Assembly: GCA_009869945.1 (NCBI GenBank)
Contig: WIXG01000074.1
Span: forward strand, 1 to 64,000
Length of the DNA stretch: 64,000 nucleotides
Source: Mesaphorura yosii
Lineage: Eukaryota > Arthropoda > Collembola > Poduromorpha > Tullbergiidae
Direction: 5' to 3'
Within the stretch, counting starts at the first letter, position 1. Each line of letters opens with the position of its first letter. Below the pieces are notes generated by a model, which was not told where the DNA came from, searched no databases, and was given only the letters and a program-made list of their open reading frames with translations. Below are positions 57,770-64,000 of this stretch, in pieces. The position numbers were made by a program, and so were the translations under genes.

Positions 57770-60700
57770 CTAAAAATAAACCAAATCACATCAGTTTATG
57801 ACAAAAAATGGCGAATCATCGAGACAGTTATCAATTGTCCGAAGATTTAATCGTCAAGCACAATTTTGTCCTTTTAAATGTCAATTCATATTTTCATCAC
57901 AGCGTGTACTTGCTGGTCTGCTCAATACGAAATAACTCATGCCTAATGCGAAGTTTCACATGAGCCCAATCAAGTGACCGATTTTGTCAAGCACAAAAGT
58001 TAATCCCTTGAGCCATTGGCTCGCTTGGCGCGGAGAACAATATGCTCCAAGTCGGGAAGAAAGTGAGACAATGGGATTTTACCACATAGGCGCATAATCA
58101 ACAACCAAATTCGACAATATAATTTTCCGAAGCGTCAAATAATGCAATGCAGCTTCAGTCTGATCGTTTCAGCTAACTTTCTCGTGTTTTAATACAATTC
58201 TCGCGTGTACGGCAACAATATGGTTCTTGTAAGCCGCGCCGTCGTACCAAGCCATGGAGTGCGTGTAATGCGGAATGATTATGATGATGAGATGAGACGA
58301 TGGACCCCCTCCGAACATTTCCATCAGTCGAAAGCCACGCGCCCGCACACTCAGGGGCCCTTCACTCACGGCAGCAACAGCAGCTCAGTATCAATTGTTT
58401 CGGAAAGCCGATATCACAGAAAGAAGATCTATTGTCTTTAATGCGTGTGATGCTTCATTTTCTCACTCCATTTGCATCATTTTATTTTGACCATCAAAAT
58501 CCGCCCGGCTGATCGCAAGATTTATCTCGCGACCACGCACCGCGTTGCTTGTGCCTTATTTATGCAGTGTTTATTCACTTCATTACAAATATCGTGCAGA
58601 CACGGCCACGGCCACAGGCACGGACGGAACGAAGAAAGTGTGAGAGAAGTCTATGATATTATAATTAATGAAATTTATTAATTGATTTTTTGCTACCAAG
58701 TCTTATCTCGGCCACAAATCTTACATTGTACTGCGCGGACAACGTCCGATTTTTAATTTTGTCTCAGCAGTGGCTTTCATTATTGTTTTCCGGGCCTCGA
58801 ACTAGACAGAGCGAGGCTGCAGGATTTAATTTTGCACTTTGGTATTGTTCTCCGGTAGCTCACACTTCAAAGGAGGCGCACCTCCTCGCGTAAATTGTGT
58901 TGAAATGAATATTCACGGCCTCGGGCATTTAATCTGTGCCGAAACACATACTGAATTCAAAGGTCTGCGGTCGGCCGAGTTTTAAATGAAATCGAAAGGT
59001 AAACGCGGCCCAACCAACATTTTCTCTCCAATTGAGCAAACTAATCGAGTCAGAACCCGGACAATATTATTCCAGCAATAGCCTAATATGAGCCCAAGCA
59101 TGAAAAGTAACATAAATTAATAAATTCACAAAGGGCGCGCTTGCGTCTATGGATCCGAATAATGGTCGAGGTGCTGCTCCATTTGTTCGCTATCAATAGA
59201 AGAACGATCTCACATGCTACAAAATACAGTGAGTACAACTTTCTGTGTTCTGTAGTGTAAAAGTGTAGTAGTGTAACAGTGGTTTACATATTATTATTCA
59301 ATTTGAGGACGCACAATAATAGAAAACGAAACTAAACGCGTGCGAATGGTGAAGTGGTCAATGATCCATGAAGTCCGGAATTCATGAACTGTGTCAGACA
59401 GCAGATTTTGACACAAAGTCCTTCCGTCCTTCCTCTTTCTGCTCTTGTGAGTCTGGGCAGAGTGCCCTTAATCACAATGAACCGACGACCTACCTTTTTT
59501 CACCCTTGTAAACCTCGCTTCTATTATGCTCACGGAGACGACATGAATTTGGCCGCTCGAGAGTCTATTATTCTCATTCACACTTTTTTATTCTCGGCCC
59601 TTTCATGAAACCTAAATACTTTTATTCCCTGTTAAGTCAGAATAAATAACACATGAATACTAAACCAAACCTTCAAAAATGTGCTCTGCTCAGTCGTGTT
59701 GTTGCGAGCAGCCGAAGTTCATTGAATTTATGAAGTAACCCTCGCCTTTCAGAAAAGAGAAACTGAAATGATACTTATTCACAGGGCGAGCGCACACAAT
59801 GCGAGGAGGAAGTTCAACTATTTTGTAGTTATTATTCTTCCTTCGCATTATTGAAACACAACGACAACAGAGTCAGAAAAGTCAATTCGGGCATCAGACA
59901 GCAGTGGCAATTCTACGAACAAATTTGGGGCACGACAGAATAAAGAAGCCCAAAATGTTGTAAACCATTTGTAGCTCTGATTCAGTCGGCTGATTTTTCA
60001 AAACAGGAATCTGAACTGTGGGCTTGCACGAAATGAAAAAGTGAGCAGCTGCAATTGTAATGGCACGTCTTATGTGTGATGCGGTCAAAGAACCGATTGC
60101 AATTGTGCGCGTTAAACTGACCTGGCTTGAAAGGTGCAAACTTTTCTTATGAGTCAAAATCACAATCTCAATCTTTGACACTCGACATTGTGCGCAATGA
60201 TCATAAATTAAAGTACACGGATGGACAAGAAAGTGCATCGGATTTCGGAAATATGAAATCACTGAGTCCTTAAATCATTATTCTGATAATCGCACTAATA
60301 TTCCGGACTACATGCTAGTAAATTAATTCTGCACTAGCTGATTTGCACAAATAGTGCAAGCCACAGAATATGGCACACACCAAACGCCAGTGGCACTGGT
60401 CTGGTCCGTTGCTTTTTCCTATGCTCCCATGCATTTTAAAAATCATGCCCTTAATTAAAATTATGTTTTACATAATATAAGTAGAATGTAAGGCTGCGTT
60501 TTATTGTGCATGCTCCATGCTAATTTTAATTAATTTAAAGTTCATTTGAGTTTGTTGTTGAATGCTAGCAACGTGATGACCTTGTAATAGGAAGATGCTT
60601 TCGAATAAATACAATACAAAATACTCTCCAGTGAAGATGATGCATGTCTTGGATCTGTTCTTATCACATTTCTGGTCAAAATCAGTCGGAATTCCACATT

Positions 60701-63700
60701 TGCTATCTAAATCTCGGTTAACTCGAATTGCAAAGTTCTATGACGAATTTTATTTCAAGTATTCAGGAAATGTTGCAATGTCAATGACAAAAAGCCATTT
60801 AGAGGCTTGAATTTTAGATGTCTTAGCCTAGATTTGAGTTCGTTTCAGTCAAATTGAGTAAGTGTCGGCTTTGGACTCAAATATTTCGAATTCATGTGAT
60901 ATGTAATTCTGACTGAAAAATGTTACCTTCATTTTGGGGAATCTTCCAGCTCTCAGCACTGCTTTGCCTAAACTTTCTGAATTGTGAAGAATATTACACG
61001 TTCCCGAGAGTAAGAAATGCAGGATTTGAAGTGTACTGTCAAGATCACTTTTTAGTCCAAGAGAGTTGGCATTGTGCGGCTATTCCTGAATTTGGAGACA
61101 TTTTGTCGGAATTTGTGCTAATTTGAGACGAAGAATTTGTAATTAGTTCTTTTATTCACAAGCGAGATCAATAACACTTTTAGCCACTGACAGCAATGCA
61201 AATGCAAACACCGAACGCAATACACGATACACGAGGATCAGAAGATTTCACATTTGAAGTGAGAGTCAAACGTTCGTCAAGAAGACTGACACCATAAATC
61301 CGTACCGCAGTAGAAAACGTGGAGTGGAGTGCTTTCAGCAGTGAGCGAAATGACGTTTCATTGGAGATGAGAAATGTTGTAAAGGAGGAGAGTCGCGAGT
61401 GTGATACAAGCCCTCTTGCCCACTTTAGACAGCAGAGCAGGGTAAAATGCTAAACTGCTGCTGCTGCTGCTACCACAATGGGACCGACTTTATTTCCACA
61501 TACATCATCATGATTTTCAAATGCATGCAGAGGTTGCAGAACAGCGAGCACAATAATGATCAGATATTTTCAGAGACGCATTTTATGTATAAATCGTGAC
61601 TTAAAAAAATATACACACGCAACATGACCACAACATCAATCCCACACTCACACCTCAAACGCGAGAGTAATGAGTATCAAGTTCGAGTGAGTGGCAGTAG
61701 AAAATAGAAAACAGGAAGATCATTAAATGTATGCTGTGGTTTGACTTGGCTGGTCTGTAAAGCCAAAGGCGCAGGCACTGGCGAACGGATTGTTGCATCT
61801 GTGTTGAGGATTGTTGTTATGCATTATGAGTTCATATTTTTACAAAATGTCCTTTCATCATTCATATTTCGAACACAACAACGTAACTCGTTGAGCGACG
61901 ATGATGAAGGGCTTGTGTACCCTTTGTTGAATTCAAATATTTATTATATGCACCATCAAAAATGTGTTTGCATTTGACAAACTGACTTCGACTACTCAAA
62001 TTACATGAAATTTGGATACAGGCGGCTCAGGCTTCGAGAGAGCAGGCTCGGCAGGGCTGCAATTAAAGTTGATACCATTACGATTCGAGTGCGCCCAGGC
62101 CGAGGTTGAATCGTGGTCGTAAAATTATGCGGTTTGAATTTGGCATGCAGCGTGGCACAGCTTACAGTAAATGTACAAATACGAAGAAATACCAAGAAGA
62201 GAAACGATGATGATGAATTGTAAAAGGCAAAAGGAAAGTCTATCATGGTTCGATCCTGCTGTGCTTTTGTCAAGAAACCCAACGTGGTGTTGGCAATGTT
62301 TGCCACTTCACTTGTGCACTGCGCAGACCAGGCTGCTCGATTAAGAATCTGGCAAAAGGCAAACAGACAACTACAACTGCTGATCTGCGGTACGAGAAAC
62401 TGAAAGGGAAACTTTTGCCTAATTCCAAGGGAACTCACAAAATCGTGCAAAAAATTAGACCCATCATGGATCTATTGCTTGGATCGATATGAGATTGAAA
62501 GGTTTGTTCATTTTAAGATAACCTTTAAAAACAATACTTTTTCCTGAATCCAACAATAAATTACCATTTTTATTATGCAGGCTGAGAGGAAGTTGATTAA
62601 ATTTTGTGATCGTAGGCTTTTTGTATTCCTGGAAGTCAAATACAGAAATAAAGAGTAGAAGAGGAGCGACCGCCTTCTCAAAATTGAAATCAAGCACCTA
62701 ATTAGAGAGGATCTGCCGAGTACCTCAGTCTAGTGAAAGAAGCACAAGGAAAAAGAAGCCGCATGATTAATTTATGACCTCACAACTTCAACAACTGCGT
62801 CTCACCCTTCTTCCACGAACTCCACCGTGTTTTACACCCTTTCATCTCACAATTCTCGCTCTCGTCTTGCCGCTGTCTGTCTTGCTTGATTATGATTACG
62901 AGTTCCAACTGTGTAACGTTCAAGTTCAAGTTCAACAATGATGTCGGTAATGGAGTTCAAGCCACGAAGTTCAGCAGGGTGCAAAGCAGTGCCTGCGTGC
63001 TCTGTCTCCATTAAATGGCATCAATTTCTTAATCAGGCCGTGAACTGTTGTTTGGTAGCAATTTGATTTGATTGACTTCTTTGATTAAGGATTAAGACCG
63101 ATTCGATCAAGGCAATCAAGAGATCATATTTTGAAGAGGTTCATGTGTGTTCGTGGCGTAAATTGTAACATGCTGTTCCAAACCAATTCTCCAACTTGAG
63201 TCGCCAACATGAAAAGCGTGCTCGTGTTCGCAATCACGATAGAATATTCTAATCCCACTATTTTGAATCACCGTTTCAAGTTGAATGACAGAATACAAAA
63301 TAGCAATAATTTGGGACAATTGATGAGGACGACTGCGGAGACACGACGGTCGAAAATATGAAGTTTAGGCAACTGAACTATCAACAAGCCACGTGTCACT
63401 TTGTTCAATCAACCATCAACGAGTTATGGGATTAGTGGGTTAAAGCTGTCTCTCGTGCAATGCAGCCTTCGCTTGCTTGCTGCGTTGCTCACGATTAAAG
63501 AGCACTCATGCTCACGTTTCAAGTTGATAATTCACATTTCGATTCAGAGAGTGTTCACAGACGCTTTCTTTCCCTGTCTGCGCCCGAGCCTGAGTCAAGT
63601 GCAGTGCATGAATTATTGCACTTGCTAAATGTGAATGTGAATTTATGGCTATTCGTTTGAAAGCTGAACAAGGAAAAATACGGCGGCGACGGTGACAGCG

Positions 63701-64000
63701 GCATAGCCTGGGAAAATATTTTGTTCATCAAGAATTGCTGAACTGCATGAAAATGAAATGAAACGAAGGCTGTGCTGTGCCCTGAAACCAAAATCCCGTT
63801 GACTTTATTTACACGTTGCTAATCACGAACAATCAAGTATAATGCTTGGCAGAAGGTTGCCTTTACGCTGGACGTACGTTCGCTGAATTTCAAGTGAAGT
63901 TTCCTGATCTGGTCGGCATAAATATTCACAGCCACACTGATAAATGCTAATACAAGCCTAATGAGAGCAAAATGGCAAAACGTTGCCGCTGCGCTGCACA
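57770..64000. other. long gene-poor region upstream of Arrowhead
   Basis: The 5' exon(s) and promoter of Arrowhead should be here. No exon could be proven. Minus-strand frames at 58169-58369, 59894-60262 and 62001-62450 and plus frames at 60595-60810 and 60920-61126 lack support. No transposon, tRNA or rRNA was seen. Confidence 0.4.
61455..61471. repeat. short CTG microsatellite
   Basis: Five CTG units plus a partial unit in non-coding sequence. Confidence 0.6.

Noticed and set aside
59894-60262. 122-codon minus-strand ORF with hydrophobic stretches
   Set aside because: Resembles a membrane protein only by composition. No start context, splice sites or motif.
62001-62450. 149-codon minus-strand open frame
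   Set aside because: No splice-site, signal-peptide or domain support, and composition like random AT-leaning sequence. It could be chance in 64 kb.

Overview
The window is eukaryotic nuclear DNA, almost certainly from an arthropod. Genes are on both strands and broken by short GT-AG introns, often 45-80 bp. Coding exons keep phase across splice junctions, and 3' ends carry AATAAA or ATTAAA signals. Three genes point to arthropods and probably to Hexapoda: a CRF-like diuretic hormone (DH44) precursor, an odorant-binding-protein-like gene with the C-x3-C ... C-x8-C pattern, and an Arrowhead/LHX6/8 LIM-homeobox gene with the arthropod-type C-terminal motif. The species cannot be named from the sequence; a springtail-like or other early-branching hexapod is a guess.

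Layout. 1-4.2 kb: two small Cys-rich secreted or membrane peptide genes, an orphan multi-exon gene whose last exon is out of phase, and a 63-bp segment present twice. 4.8-6.4 kb: CDK2 (minus). 7.8-8.8 kb: an orphan two-exon gene (minus). 10.3-11.0 kb: the DH44 precursor (minus), possibly with a 5' UTR exon near 14.2 kb. 11-20.7 kb is otherwise gene-poor. 20.7-27.6 kb: UQCRQ, SRD5A3, TUSC3/MAGT1 (minus) and WDR33. 28.2-29.0 kb: the OBP-like gene (minus). 30.5-35.1 kb: an SLC46-like transporter, a four-TM protein (minus) and an orphan membrane-anchored helical protein. 35.5-39.3 kb: ENKD1 (minus) and ZNHIT2 (plus), head to head. 41.8-48.2 kb: snapin, HEMK2/N6AMT1, CCDC47 (minus) and CPPED1. 48.5-51.3 kb: a gene resembling the N-terminal part of WDR78/DNAI4-type axonemal dynein intermediate chains, tail to tail with a secreted single-Ig gene (minus). 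52.2-57.8 kb: Arrowhead/LHX6/8 (minus). 57.8-64 kb: no gene recognised; this lies upstream of Arrowhead.

How the genes relate. Most of the compact part is housekeeping: cell cycle (CDK2), respiratory complex III (UQCRQ), mRNA 3'-end formation (WDR33), translation termination (HEMK2), BLOC-1/SNARE (snapin) and R2TP/snRNP assembly (ZNHIT2). Three genes serve ER glycoprotein or membrane-protein biogenesis: SRD5A3 makes dolichol, TUSC3/MAGT1 is an oligosaccharyltransferase subunit, and CCDC47 belongs to the PAT/multipass translocon. ENKD1 and the DNAI4-like gene suggest a ciliary or sperm-flagellum function. The two developmental or neuroendocrine genes (Arrowhead and DH44) sit beside the longest gene-free stretches, as expected for genes with large cis-regulatory regions.

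All gene models were made by eye. Start codons of Arrowhead, DH44 and the second small peptide gene are uncertain.
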